This document shows, piece after piece, positions 15,527 to 23,963 of a stretch of DNA of 51,097 nt (position 1 is its first letter; every line of letters begins with the position of its first letter). Source of the stretch: an uncultured Prevotella sp. (GTDB taxonomy: Bacteria > Bacteroidota > Bacteroidia > Bacteroidales > Bacteroidaceae). A program made the position numbers and the translations under genes. The notes beneath the pieces are model-generated. The model had not been told where the DNA came from and made no database searches. It saw only the letters and a list, made by a program, of their open reading frames with translations. The stretch covers positions 1 to 51,097 of the forward strand of contig UQTI01000012.1 in assembly GCA_900543975.1 (NCBI GenBank), in the 5' to 3' direction.

Positions 15527-16252
15527 ATGCTTATAAAAACGCGGGCTATCGTGCTTCATTCAATAAAATTTGGCGAGTCGCAATATATCGTCGACATGTT
15601 TGTCGAGGAGACGGGGCGTGTGGCTTTCATACAGAAGGTGCTGCCGTCGGGTCGAGGCAAGATACGCAAACAGCTGTTTCAGCCCTTGTCGCTGCTCGAC
15701 ATTGAGTTTGACCTCAGGCCGAAGGTGCGGTTGCAACGGCTGAAGGAGGCCCGTCTGCTGGTGCCTTATGCCACGATACCGTTTGACCCCTACAAGCTGT
15801 CGCTCACCATTTTTGTGGCTGAGTTTCTGCTTCATGTCACCCGCAACGAGCAGCAGAACAAGCCGTTGTTCGAGTATGTGGCGGCAAGTCTGCAATGGCT
15901 TGACGGCTGTGAGCGGTCGTTCAGCAATTTCCATCTCGTGTTCATGATGCGCCTGTCGCTCTTTGTGGGTTTCTTCCCCAACCTTGACAAGGCAGGCGAC
16001 GGGGTGTTCTTCGATTTTCGTGCCGGCTGCTTCGTGAGGCAGCAACCTCTGCACCCCGACTTTCTTCCGCCTGCCGATGCTGCGCGTCTGAGAGTGCTCA
16101 TGCGCATGACCTTCGACAACATGCACCTGTTCGCTATGTCGAGGGTGGAGCGTAACCTGTGTGTCGACTTTATTTTAAAGTATTATAGGTTACACTTCCC
16201 CGACTTTCCCGAGATGAAATCGCTCGATGTCATGAAATCGCTCTTTGCCTGA
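15527..16252 (+). CDS. recO: DNA repair protein RecO
   Basis: 241 residues. The N-terminal OB-fold begins MLIKTRAIVLHSIKFGESQYIVDMF, with the typical RecO pattern (GRVAFIQKVLPSGRGK, then LFQPLSLLDIEFD). The helical C-terminal part holds PFDPYKLSLTIFVAEFL and FMMRLSLFVGFFPN. RecO works with RecR and RecF to load RecA onto SSB-coated single-stranded DNA. No Cys4 zinc motif is present, as in many Bacteroidetes members. It converges with the YqeY-like gene, stops 12 bases apart, with a small GACGG/CCGTC hairpin across the junction. Confidence 0.93.
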   Translation: MLIKTRAIVLHSIKFGESQYIVDMFVEETGRVAFIQKVLPSGRGKIRKQLFQPLSLLDIEFDLRPKVRLQRLKEARLLVPYATIPFDPYKLSLTIFVAEFLLHVTRNEQQNKPLFEYVAASLQWLDGCERSFSNFHLVFMMRLSLFVGFFPNLDKAGDGVFFDFRAGCFVRQQPLHPDFLPPADAARLRVLMRMTFDNMHLFAMSRVERNLCVDFILKYYRLHFPDFPEMKSLDVMKSLFA

Positions 16253-16264
16253 CGGCGGTTCCGT

Positions 16265-16714
16265 CTATGCCAGGAGCTTCTTCACGATGGTAGAGATGGC
16301 GCGTCCGTCGGCACGTCCTGCCATCTTCTTGCTTGCCATGCCCATGACCTTGCCCATGTCTTTCATGCCTTGCGCACCTGTCTGGGCAATGATGTCCTTA
16401 ACCTCTTTCTCTATCTCCTCCTCGCTCAAGGGCTTGGGCAGATATTCCTCGATAACCTTGGCCTGGGCCAGCTCCTCGTCGGCGAGGTCCTGACGGTTGT
16501 TGTCGATGTAGGTCTGTGCCGTCTCGCGTCCTTGCTTTGCCAGCTTCTGCAATATTTTCAGAGCATCGGCATCTTCAAGGGTGTCGTTGGCTCCCGGAGC
16601 GGTCTTTGCTTCGAGAAAAACTTTCTTGATGTTGCGCAATGTCTCCAAGCGCACTTTGTCGCGGGCTTTCATTGCCGCTTTGATGTCTTCACTGATCTGG
16701 TCGAAAAGTGTCAT
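16265..16714 (-). CDS. GatB/YqeY domain protein
   Basis: 149 residues, the full length of the YqeY family: MTLFDQISEDIKAAMKARDK, then RLETLRNIKK, a helical middle, and QGMKDMGKVMGMASKKMAGRADG near the C-terminus. The domain is also the tail of the GatB amidotransferase subunit, where it contacts tRNA; the role of the free-standing protein is not settled. It is the last gene after ftsZ on the same strand, 73 bases downstream, as in many Bacteroidetes genomes. Confidence 0.92.
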   Translation of the reverse strand: MTLFDQISEDIKAAMKARDKVRLETLRNIKKVFLEAKTAPGANDTLEDADALKILQKLAKQGRETAQTYIDNNRQDLADEELAQAKVIEEYLPKPLSEEEIEKEVKDIIAQTGAQGMKDMGKVMGMASKKMAGRADGRAISTIVKKLLA

Positions 16715-16787
16715 AATGTTGTGTTTTTATAGTTGTGGCGGGGCTGATGTTATGCCCCACCTTCTCAATGGTCTTGTTGCGTCACCC

Positions 16788-18152
16788 TTACACGAAGCTG
16801 ATGATGCCGTGTGAGGTGTCGGTTTCGCTCTTTTCCTGCACGTTCTGCGGCTCGTTGCCGACGGCCTGTGAACGTATCTCGTTGAGCTTCTGCTTAGAAC
16901 GCTTGTATGTGGGCGTGTTCTCAACGGCAAGTATTACCTCGTCGTTGTCGAGGCTGTCGCCGTTGAAGATGAAGATGTTCGGGCGACGCTTGGTCTGGGT
17001 CTTGCCGTCGGGTGTGTAGTAGTGGTCGCGGCGCTCGTTGCGAAGCGCCTCTTTCTCCTGCTGCTCAGCATCTTCGATGACATGCTTCTTGCCGATGTGG
17101 CTGTTCATGCCGTCTACGTCGCTGATGCCGAAGCCCGTGGCGAGGATGGTGACCTTGACCTTCTTGCCCAGCTCGGGATCGATGGCGATACCCCACTTGA
17201 TCTCGAAGCCGTTGTCAAACTTGGCCATGAAGTCGTTCACGTCGTTCATCTCCTCCATCATGAGGCCGTTGTTGCCGTTCTCGCTGTTGGAGAAGTTGAT
17301 GCTAAGCAGAATTTTCTTCGCGTTGAAGATGTCGCGGTCGTTGAGCAAGGGCGAGTTGAGCGCATCTTCGATGGCCCTCTTCACACGTCCCTCTCCCTCG
17401 CCATAGCCTGTGCTCATGATGGCCACGCCACCGTCTTTGAGCACGGTCTTCACGTCGTTGAAGTCGAGGTTTATGAGTCCGTGGTTGGTGATGATCTCAG
17501 CAATGCTCTTTGCTGCCACGCTCAGGGTGTCGTCAGCCTTGCCGAAGGCATCGAGCACGGTGAGCTCGGGGTAGATGGCACGCAGACGCTCGTTGTTGAT
17601 GACGAGCAGGGCGTCGACATGCTTCGACATCTCCTCCACGCCGTCGAGCGCCTGGTCGATCTTGCGGTCGCCCTCGAAGCGGAACGGTATGGTCACGATG
17701 CCCACGGTGAGGATGCCCAGCTCCTTGGAGATGCGTGCTATGACGGGCGCTGCACCTGTGCCTGTGCCGCCTCCCATGCCGGCTGTGATGAACGCCATCT
17801 TGGTGCCGTCGTTCAGCATCTTGCGCACCGACTCAAGGCTCTCTTCGGCTGCCTCGCGGGCTTTCGCCGGCTTGTTGCCTGCTCCCAGACCTTCCTTGCC
17901 GAGCTGCAAGTGTACGGGCACGGGCGAGTCGTTGAGGGCTTGCGCATCGGTGTTGCAGAGCACGAACGACACGTCGTGGATGCCTTCCTTATACATGTGG
18001 TTGACGGCGTTGCCTCCGCCGCCACCAACACCTATTACCTTAATTATACAGTTTTCCTTGTGTGGCTCACCAAAATCGAGGATGTTTGGTGTGTTGCACT
18101 TATTTTGCTCTTCCATAGAAATATATGCAGGTTGTTTTTTCTCTGTTTTCAC
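16788..18152 (-). CDS. ftsZ: Cell division protein FtsZ
   Basis: 454 residues; ATG 18116 (MEEQNKC) is an equally good start and would give 442. The tubulin-like GTPase core is clear: IKVIGVGGGGGNAVNHM, the signature GGGTGTGAAPVIA, then the T7 loop region LINLDFNDVKTVL. After about residue 335 there is a charged linker typical of Bacteroidetes, and a C-terminal end VQEKSETDTSHGIISFV. That end is the probable binding peptide for FtsA, though it is not a canonical one. FtsZ polymerises at midcell to form the Z ring. It is the final gene of the division cluster, 39 bases after ftsA (75 from the alternative start). Confidence 0.97.
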   Translation of the reverse strand: MKTEKKQPAYISMEEQNKCNTPNILDFGEPHKENCIIKVIGVGGGGGNAVNHMYKEGIHDVSFVLCNTDAQALNDSPVPVHLQLGKEGLGAGNKPAKAREAAEESLESVRKMLNDGTKMAFITAGMGGGTGTGAAPVIARISKELGILTVGIVTIPFRFEGDRKIDQALDGVEEMSKHVDALLVINNERLRAIYPELTVLDAFGKADDTLSVAAKSIAEIITNHGLINLDFNDVKTVLKDGGVAIMSTGYGEGEGRVKRAIEDALNSPLLNDRDIFNAKKILLSINFSNSENGNNGLMMEEMNDVNDFMAKFDNGFEIKWGIAIDPELGKKVKVTILATGFGISDVDGMNSHIGKKHVIEDAEQQEKEALRNERRDHYYTPDGKTQTKRRPNIFIFNGDSLDNDEVILAVENTPTYKRSKQKLNEIRSQAVGNEPQNVQEKSETDTSHGIISFV

Positions 18153-18191
18153 TTCTTTTCAGCATGCTTCAGGCATGTTTCGACATGCTCA

Positions 18192-19622
18192 TTACATGTT
18201 TTCGTTGTCAGCCTGAACGATGGTCTGTCCAAACTTCTTCATCCAGCCCCACAGCTTGTTGGCAGGCGATTTCTTGCGGCGCTCTTCCTCCTCTTTCTCT
18301 TTGGCCAGACGCTCCTCTTCTTCCTTCTTCTCGCGTTCGAGGCGTTCTTCCTCCTCTTTCTTTATGCGTGCCTCTTCCTCGGCCTTGCGCTTCTGCTCCT
18401 CGTTGCTCACGATGCCGGGAGCTGTGCGTCCTGTTGCTGCGGCGTTGTCTATGTTGCCGAAGAGGTCGCTGTTGATGTCGCTGCCGGCACAGTTTTCATC
18501 GCCCTTGGCGAGGATGCTGAGGATGGTGTTCATCGTGCCGTCGTGAGGTATGAGGTCGGGGATGTTGGTGTTGATGCTGAGGTTCACAAACTTGGCGGTG
18601 TGTATCTTGTCGATGTGTGTGAAGCGACGGAACGCCTGCTCTATGTTCTTGAGGTTTGAGCCGCCACCTGTCAGGATGATGCCGCCCAGCAGCTTGTCGT
18701 TATACTCGGGGGGCACCTGGTACCACACGTTCTCGATAATCTCTTCGGTGCGTGCCTCGACAATCTCGGCCAGCTTGTTGCTGTCGATGGTGCGGTCGGC
18801 GTCGATGCGTATCTTGAGGTTCTCCTCCTCGGGGTTCTCGGTGTAGGCTGTGCCATACTTGAGCTTGAGCTGCTCTGCCACCTTTGCCTCCACCTGCAAG
18901 GTCTCGATGTCCTTTGTTATGTTGTCGGAGCCGAGAGGTATGACGGCGAGATGACGCAGAATGTTGCGGCAGTAGACAGCCACGGTGGTAGTCTCGGCAC
19001 CGAGGTCTACGAGCACACAGCCGGCGCGGCGCTCAGCGTCGGTGAGCACGTTGTCGGCAAGCACCATGGGCGAGAGGTACATCTCTGCCACATGAATGTT
19101 GGCGTTCTCAAGACATTTCTTGAGGTTGCGGTAAAACTGTGCGCGCCACAGGATGTTGAGGAAGTTGCCCTCAAGACGGTGACACTGTATGCCCACAGGG
19201 TCTATCTGATATTGCGCATCTACCTTATATTCTTGTATCGCCGCATCCAGGATCTCCTGCTCGGGGTAGGTCATGGCGCGGTTAGAGTCGAGAATGCTGT
19301 CTACCACATCTTGGGTTATGACCGCGCTCTGAGGCATCTCCCTGACGATGGTGTTCTTGATGCCGCGCAGGCTCTGGCCGCCTACGCCCACATACACCTT
19401 CGCGATCTCTGTCTTGAGCATGTTCTTGAGCTTCTTCACCAGGTTGGTAAGTGCTATTGTGGTCTTCTCAAGGTTGTAGACCACGCCTTTGCGTATGCAT
19501 GAGGTGGAATCTTCCTTGGCAACAGCAAGGATGGTTATGCTGCCGTCAAGATTTTTCTGTCCTGCTATACCGGTCATTTTTGATGACCCCAGTTCTATTG
19601 CTATAATGAATTCCTTAGTCAT
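18192..19622 (-). CDS. ftsA: Cell division protein FtsA
   Basis: 476 residues. Actin-fold motifs are visible: IAIELGSSKMTGIAG (phosphate 1), the SHS2/1C region with VYVGVGGQSLRG, VLVDLGAETTTVAVY (phosphate 2) and GGIILTGGGSNLKNIEQ (adenosine). FtsA tethers FtsZ to the membrane. Residues about 404-455 are an uninterrupted Glu/Lys/Arg-rich helix (KEEEERLEREKKEEEERLAK), an insertion before the C-terminal amphipathic segment LWGWMKKFGQTIVQ that should bind membrane. Bacteroidetes FtsA proteins often have extra C-terminal sequence, but this charged coil is conspicuous. It lies 147 bases after ftsQ. Confidence 0.96.
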   Translation of the reverse strand: MTKEFIIAIELGSSKMTGIAGQKNLDGSITILAVAKEDSTSCIRKGVVYNLEKTTIALTNLVKKLKNMLKTEIAKVYVGVGGQSLRGIKNTIVREMPQSAVITQDVVDSILDSNRAMTYPEQEILDAAIQEYKVDAQYQIDPVGIQCHRLEGNFLNILWRAQFYRNLKKCLENANIHVAEMYLSPMVLADNVLTDAERRAGCVLVDLGAETTTVAVYCRNILRHLAVIPLGSDNITKDIETLQVEAKVAEQLKLKYGTAYTENPEEENLKIRIDADRTIDSNKLAEIVEARTEEIIENVWYQVPPEYNDKLLGGIILTGGGSNLKNIEQAFRRFTHIDKIHTAKFVNLSINTNIPDLIPHDGTMNTILSILAKGDENCAGSDINSDLFGNIDNAAATGRTAPGIVSNEEQKRKAEEEARIKKEEEERLEREKKEEEERLAKEKEEEERRKKSPANKLWGWMKKFGQTIVQADNENM

Positions 19623-19769
19623 ACGGTTGTCTATCTTATGTGTATCTTGTTCTTGTTTCTATTGTTCTTGTCTTTTTAGAGGTAGGGCGTTGGCTCCTGT
19701 TTAGAGAAACGCTTCGTGCTTCAGCTCTTTATGGTTTTGGCTTCTTTTGCCGTGCTTTGGCTCTCCTTT

Positions 19770-20996
19770 TTATGCTTTGGCTTTCTTTGCTTTTGCTTTG
19801 TCGGCTTTGGCAACCTTGGCTTTGTCAGCCTTTTTCTTTTCAGCCTTTTTCTTTTCAGCTTTTTTCTCCTGTTCCTCTTTTTGTTTCTTTAATCGTTTGG
19901 CTTCAGCCTTGGCTTTCTTGGCATCGGCTTTGGCTTTCTTTGCTTCAGCCTTAGCCCTTTTCTCCTCGGCCTTTTTCTCTTCCTTGGTTTTGGCTTCCGT
20001 CTTCTTGCTGTCAGCCTTCTTCACGTTAGCCTTCTTTGCATCTGTTTTCTTGGCCTCTGCGGGCTGCTGGCCGTTGGCAGGTGCAGGAATGACGTTGCGC
20101 GGCTTGCTCTCGGTGAGCATGGTGGCCTGCTGCTCCTCGATCTGCTTTTGCACAGACGAGGGTGCGCGGTCAATGGCCATGAGAGCGGCCTTGTCGGCAA
20201 GGGCTGTCTCTTTCGTCTTGCGGCAGATGATCTGGTTGTCAAACTCGATGTCGATGTAAGAATATTTGTTCCAGCCTGCCTGAGCGAGGCCATATTTGTA
20301 GAACTTCTCCAAGCGTGTGAGCTTGCGGTCGACAAACTGGTTTATGAGCTCCTGACGCTTCTCCTTGCTGTTGGCTTCGGGCAGTGTGCCGAGGTGAACG
20401 ATGTGGTCGCCGACGCGTGGCACGATCTCTATGCTGCGGTCGGGCAGAACGTTGACCTGCACCACGAGGTTCTTCCACATGTCGTTGCCCATGATGGCCT
20501 TGCCCAAGGGCGAGATGTAACGGCGTGCGAACCAACGCGGTATGTTGCCCGTGGCGATGATGAGGTCGCTGGTGTAGAGCGAGTTGGGCATGATGCAGTC
20601 TTTGTCGTCAAGATAATAGTCGTCGCCGTTCTCGGCCTTCACTCTTATCACGGGCAGCAGCTGCGTTATGCTCACGTTCACCTCGCCGTCTTCGGTCTTG
20701 TAACATTGGGCTGTCTTGACAAACGGACTCTTCTTCAGCTTCTCCTCGATCTCTCGCGCGTTGATGTCGCGCATCAGTTTGCCGAGAGGGTAGAGGCCGG
20801 CGCTCTTCAGACGTTTCGTTATCTCGTTGGCGTTGATGAATCCGTTGGAGCTCTCGTCTGCCACCACAATCTTGGCTTTGGTGCATACCCGTGCCGTTTC
20901 ATCGGGTTTGTTGAACACGGTGAACGCACATAACAGGTAGACAGCGAGCACGATGTCTACGGTGACGAGCAGCGATTTCTTCCAGTTGATTCTCAC
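19770..20996 (-). CDS. ftsQ: Cell division protein FtsQ with long Lys/Ala-rich tail
   Basis: 408 residues, against about 240-290 for most FtsQ proteins. The start is a short cytoplasmic segment and one membrane helix (LLVTVDIVLAVYLLCAFTVF). A POTRA-like domain follows (SNGFINANEITKRLKSAGLYP, then SPFVKTAQCYKTEDGEVNVSI), and the FtsQ beta domain runs to about 275. From about residue 312 to the end the protein is almost only Lys, Ala, Glu and Asp in repeated AKKAKAEAKK units. FtsQ links early and late divisome proteins in the periplasm. The basic tail would sit outside the inner membrane and could bind peptidoglycan or other anionic polymers; that is speculation. Identity is supported by position between murC and ftsA. 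Confidence 0.92.
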   Translation of the reverse strand: MRINWKKSLLVTVDIVLAVYLLCAFTVFNKPDETARVCTKAKIVVADESSNGFINANEITKRLKSAGLYPLGKLMRDINAREIEEKLKKSPFVKTAQCYKTEDGEVNVSITQLLPVIRVKAENGDDYYLDDKDCIMPNSLYTSDLIIATGNIPRWFARRYISPLGKAIMGNDMWKNLVVQVNVLPDRSIEIVPRVGDHIVHLGTLPEANSKEKRQELINQFVDRKLTRLEKFYKYGLAQAGWNKYSYIDIEFDNQIICRKTKETALADKAALMAIDRAPSSVQKQIEEQQATMLTESKPRNVIPAPANGQQPAEAKKTDAKKANVKKADSKKTEAKTKEEKKAEEKRAKAEAKKAKADAKKAKAEAKRLKKQKEEQEKKAEKKKAEKKKADKAKVAKADKAKAKKAKA

Positions 20997-21155
20997 GTTT
21001 CTTTCTTGATGCTTTGTTGTTATAAAACCTTTGTGGTTTTTTGTCTTGTCTTGTTTTTAGCCTTGTGTCGTCTTCAGCATGCCAGGCTGTCGGGGCGGGG
21101 CGAGCCTTTGTAGGTAGCTTGTGCCTTTGTTGGCTTGCCGCGCCTTCACAGCATG

Positions 21156-22547
21156 TTACGCCTCGCTCTGCTCCTTGCTTTCGATGATCTTCGTTATCTG
21201 CGGGCAGAGGTTGTCGAGGTCACCGGCACCGAGCACCACGAGCACGTCAAAGTTGCGCTTCTTCACGAGGTCGAGCACGTCATCCTTGCTGATGAGGCTC
21301 TTCTCTACGCCTGGCTTGAGGTTGTCGTAGATGAGCTTGCTGGTGACGCCGGGGATGGGTTGCTCGCGTGCGGGGTAGATGTCGCAGAGAATGACCTCGT
21401 CGAGCTGACTGAGCGCGTCGGCGAAATCGTTGTAGAAGTCGCGTGTGCGGGTGTAGAGGTGTGGCTGGAAGATGGCTGTGATCTTGCGGTCCTTATACAG
21501 TTCGCGCAGGCTCTTTGCGCTCTGGTAGATCTCCTTGGGGTGGTGGGCATAGTCGGACAGGAACACATGCTTCTTGTTCTTGATCTTGAAGTCGAAGCGG
21601 CGCACCACGCCGTGATATGTCTTCATGCCGTAGCGAAGCTCCTCGGCTGTGCATCCGTTGAGCTGTGCCATGGCCATGGCTGCTATGCTGTTGTCGATGT
21701 TGATGGGCACGGGCTGTCCAAGCTCAATGCCTTTGACCGTCTCTATGGGTGAGACGAAATCGAAGGTTATCTCGCCGTTGTCGATGATGATGTTCTCGGC
21801 GTGGAAGTCGCCCTCGTCGCGGCTATACTCGTAGACCTTCACTCCCGGCTGCACGTCGGCTTTCATCTCCAGGTTCTTGTGGATGATGAGTGCTCCGCCC
21901 GGCTGAATGAGCGTGGTGTAATGGCGGAAGCTCTCAAGATAAGCCTCCTTGGTGCCATAGATGTCGAGGTGGTCGGGGTCGGTAGCGGTGATGACAGTCA
22001 TCCAGGGGCGCAGCCAATGGAAAGAGCGGTCAAACTCGTCGGCTTCTATCACCACATAGTCGCTATGGTCAGAGAGAATGTAGTTGGTGCCATAATTTTT
22101 TGATATGCCGCCGAGGAAGGCGTTGCAGTCGATATGGCTTTGGTGCATGATGTGTGCGCACATGGTCGATGTAGAGGTCTTGCCGTGTGTGCCAGCCACG
22201 CACAGACCTTTGTGTGTGCGTGTGAGCGTGCCGAGCACCTGTGCACGCTTCTCTACGGTGAACCCGCCTTCGTTGAAGAACACAAGCTCTTTGTGCTCTT
22301 TGGGAATGGCAGGTGTGTAGATAACGAGGCACGACTTGGGGTCGCGGCATGCGTGGGGTATCTCGTCAACGTTCTCTTCATAGTGGATGAGCATGCCCTC
22401 TTTCTCCAGCTGGTGAGTGAGGTCTGACGGTGTCTTGTCGTAACCTGCCACCACGAGACCTTTTCTTATAAAATAGCGAGCTATAGCGCTCATGCCGATG
22501 CCGCCGGCACCGACAAAATATACTGACTTGATGTCTTTGAGTTCCAT
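21156..22547 (-). CDS. murC: UDP-N-acetylmuramate--L-alanine ligase
   Basis: 463 residues, standard. The N-terminal dinucleotide-like fold shows VYFVGAGGIGMSAIARYF. The ATP-binding loop is AGTHGKTSTSTMCAHI, followed by YVVIEADEFDRSFHWLRP and TDPDHLDIYG of the central domain, and a C-terminal domain with LSDYAHHPKEI, a Mur ligase signature. It adds L-alanine to UDP-MurNAc in the cytoplasm, the first step of stem peptide synthesis. It lies between murG and ftsQ in the division cluster. Confidence 0.97.
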   Translation of the reverse strand: MELKDIKSVYFVGAGGIGMSAIARYFIRKGLVVAGYDKTPSDLTHQLEKEGMLIHYEENVDEIPHACRDPKSCLVIYTPAIPKEHKELVFFNEGGFTVEKRAQVLGTLTRTHKGLCVAGTHGKTSTSTMCAHIMHQSHIDCNAFLGGISKNYGTNYILSDHSDYVVIEADEFDRSFHWLRPWMTVITATDPDHLDIYGTKEAYLESFRHYTTLIQPGGALIIHKNLEMKADVQPGVKVYEYSRDEGDFHAENIIIDNGEITFDFVSPIETVKGIELGQPVPINIDNSIAAMAMAQLNGCTAEELRYGMKTYHGVVRRFDFKIKNKKHVFLSDYAHHPKEIYQSAKSLRELYKDRKITAIFQPHLYTRTRDFYNDFADALSQLDEVILCDIYPAREQPIPGVTSKLIYDNLKPGVEKSLISKDDVLDLVKKRNFDVLVVLGAGDLDNLCPQITKIIESKEQSEA

Positions 22548-22660
22548 TGTTGTTTCTCTTTACTCTTTTTCTTTGGTTCTCCTGTTCATTAATTCCTTCT
22601 GTTCACCGTTCTCTCCTTCTCAGAGCTGTGCGGGCTGTGAAGCGCTTTTGGCTTTCCGCT

Positions 22661-23773
22661 TTATTTTCCAGCCAGTTTCAACACCTCATCGGCAATGATG
22701 TCGGCAGAGGCGGGCTTGCCAAGCTCCTTGATGTTGGTGGCGAGCTGTGAGAGCAGTTCGCTGTCTTTCACCGTCTTCACGGCTGTCTCGAGCAGCGTGT
22801 CGGGTGCGTCGGCATCTTTGATGTAGAGGGCAGCGTCTTTGTTGACGAGCGCCATGGCGTTCTTTGTCTGGTGGTCCTCAGCCACGTTGGGCGACGGCAC
22901 GAGGATGACGGGTTTGCCTATGAGGCAGAACTCGCTGATGGAGCTGGCGCCGGCGCGGCTGATCACGAGGTCGGCAGCCTTGTAGGCGGCACCCATGTCG
23001 GAGATGAAGTCCATGACCTTAAGCATGGGCAGCGCCTTGTGGTCTTTCATCTTCTCGGCAATGGCGGCGCTGTAATATTTGCCTGTCTGCCAGATAAACT
23101 GCACACCGCTGTTCTCGACGATGTCGAGGTGTTGGAGCACACTCTCGTTGACGGTTCGTGCGCCCAGACTGCCTCCCACAAGCAAGATGGTCTTCTTCGA
23201 GGGGTCGAGGCCGAAGCTCTTGATGGCTTCCTCGCGTGAGACTGTGGTCTCAAGGAGAGCCTGACGCACGGGGTTGCCGGTCTTTATGATCTTGTCGGCG
23301 GGGAAGAAGCGTTCCATGCCGTCGTATGCCACGCATATCTTTGATGCCTTCTTTGCCAGCATCTTGTTGGTAACGCCGGCATAAGAGTTTTGTTCTTGTA
23401 TGAGACAAGGAATGCCCATGGCGCTTGCCGCGTCGAGGGTGGCGCCGCTGGCATAGCCGCCTACGCCCACAGCCACATCGGGCTTAAACTCTTTGATGGT
23501 CTTGCGCACCATGCGTTTGCTCTTCAGAAAGTCGAGAGCCACGCCGATGTTGCGAGGCGACCACAAGGGACGTATAAATCCCCTGACGGGCAGACCGATA
23601 ATCTCGTAGCCTGCAGCAGGCACACGTTGCATCTCCATACGTCCCTGGGCTCCTACGAACAGTATCTGTGCGTCGGGGCGTTTTGCCTTGATGGCGTTGG
23701 CTATTGACACGGCAGGAAAAATGTGACCTCCCGTGCCGCCACCGCTGACAATAATTCTAAGTTCCTTGTCCAT
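22661..23773 (-). CDS. murG: UDP-GlcNAc:lipid I N-acetylglucosamine transferase MurG
   Basis: 370 residues. The GT28 N-terminal motif IIVSGGGTGGHIFPAVSIA and the second loop GVGGYASGATLDAA are present. The C-terminal half has LVGGSLGARTVNESV and ISRAGASSISEFCLIGKPVILVP, which binds UDP-GlcNAc. MurG converts lipid I to lipid II at the inner face of the membrane. A complete promoter lies 66 bases upstream, so murG may head a separate transcription unit within the cluster. Confidence 0.97.
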   Translation of the reverse strand: MDKELRIIVSGGGTGGHIFPAVSIANAIKAKRPDAQILFVGAQGRMEMQRVPAAGYEIIGLPVRGFIRPLWSPRNIGVALDFLKSKRMVRKTIKEFKPDVAVGVGGYASGATLDAASAMGIPCLIQEQNSYAGVTNKMLAKKASKICVAYDGMERFFPADKIIKTGNPVRQALLETTVSREEAIKSFGLDPSKKTILLVGGSLGARTVNESVLQHLDIVENSGVQFIWQTGKYYSAAIAEKMKDHKALPMLKVMDFISDMGAAYKAADLVISRAGASSISEFCLIGKPVILVPSPNVAEDHQTKNAMALVNKDAALYIKDADAPDTLLETAVKTVKDSELLSQLATNIKELGKPASADIIADEVLKLAGK

Positions 23774-23838
23774 CTTTTCTTTATTGTTCTTTTATCGTGT
23801 AGCGGCAACTCTTAAAGGTATGTGCCGCCTAACTTATG

Positions 23839-23869
23839 CAAAGTTAGTGCAAATAACGTGAAAGACAAA
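23839..23869 (-). promoter_or_regulatory. Internal promoter upstream of murG
   Basis: On the minus strand TTTG (23866-23869) is followed after 19 bases by TAACTTTG (23839-23846), the best Bacteroidetes promoter match in the window. The predicted start near 23832 gives a 59-base leader. It would let murG, murC, ftsQ, ftsA and ftsZ be expressed independently of the mraZ promoter. Confidence 0.75.
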
Positions 23870-23963
23870 ATAATTTTTTCCTTTTTGTCTCTTCTTATTA
23901 TATATAAGGTGTAGCTAAAGCCATTTGCCTACCTGCCAACGCCTCGTTTTTGTTTCTTTGTCG

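Noticed and set aside
17022..18659. 545-codon open frame on the plus strand
   Set aside because: It lies antisense to ftsZ and ftsA in a register where the minus-strand codons leave few stops; its His/Val/Leu-rich translation matches no family.
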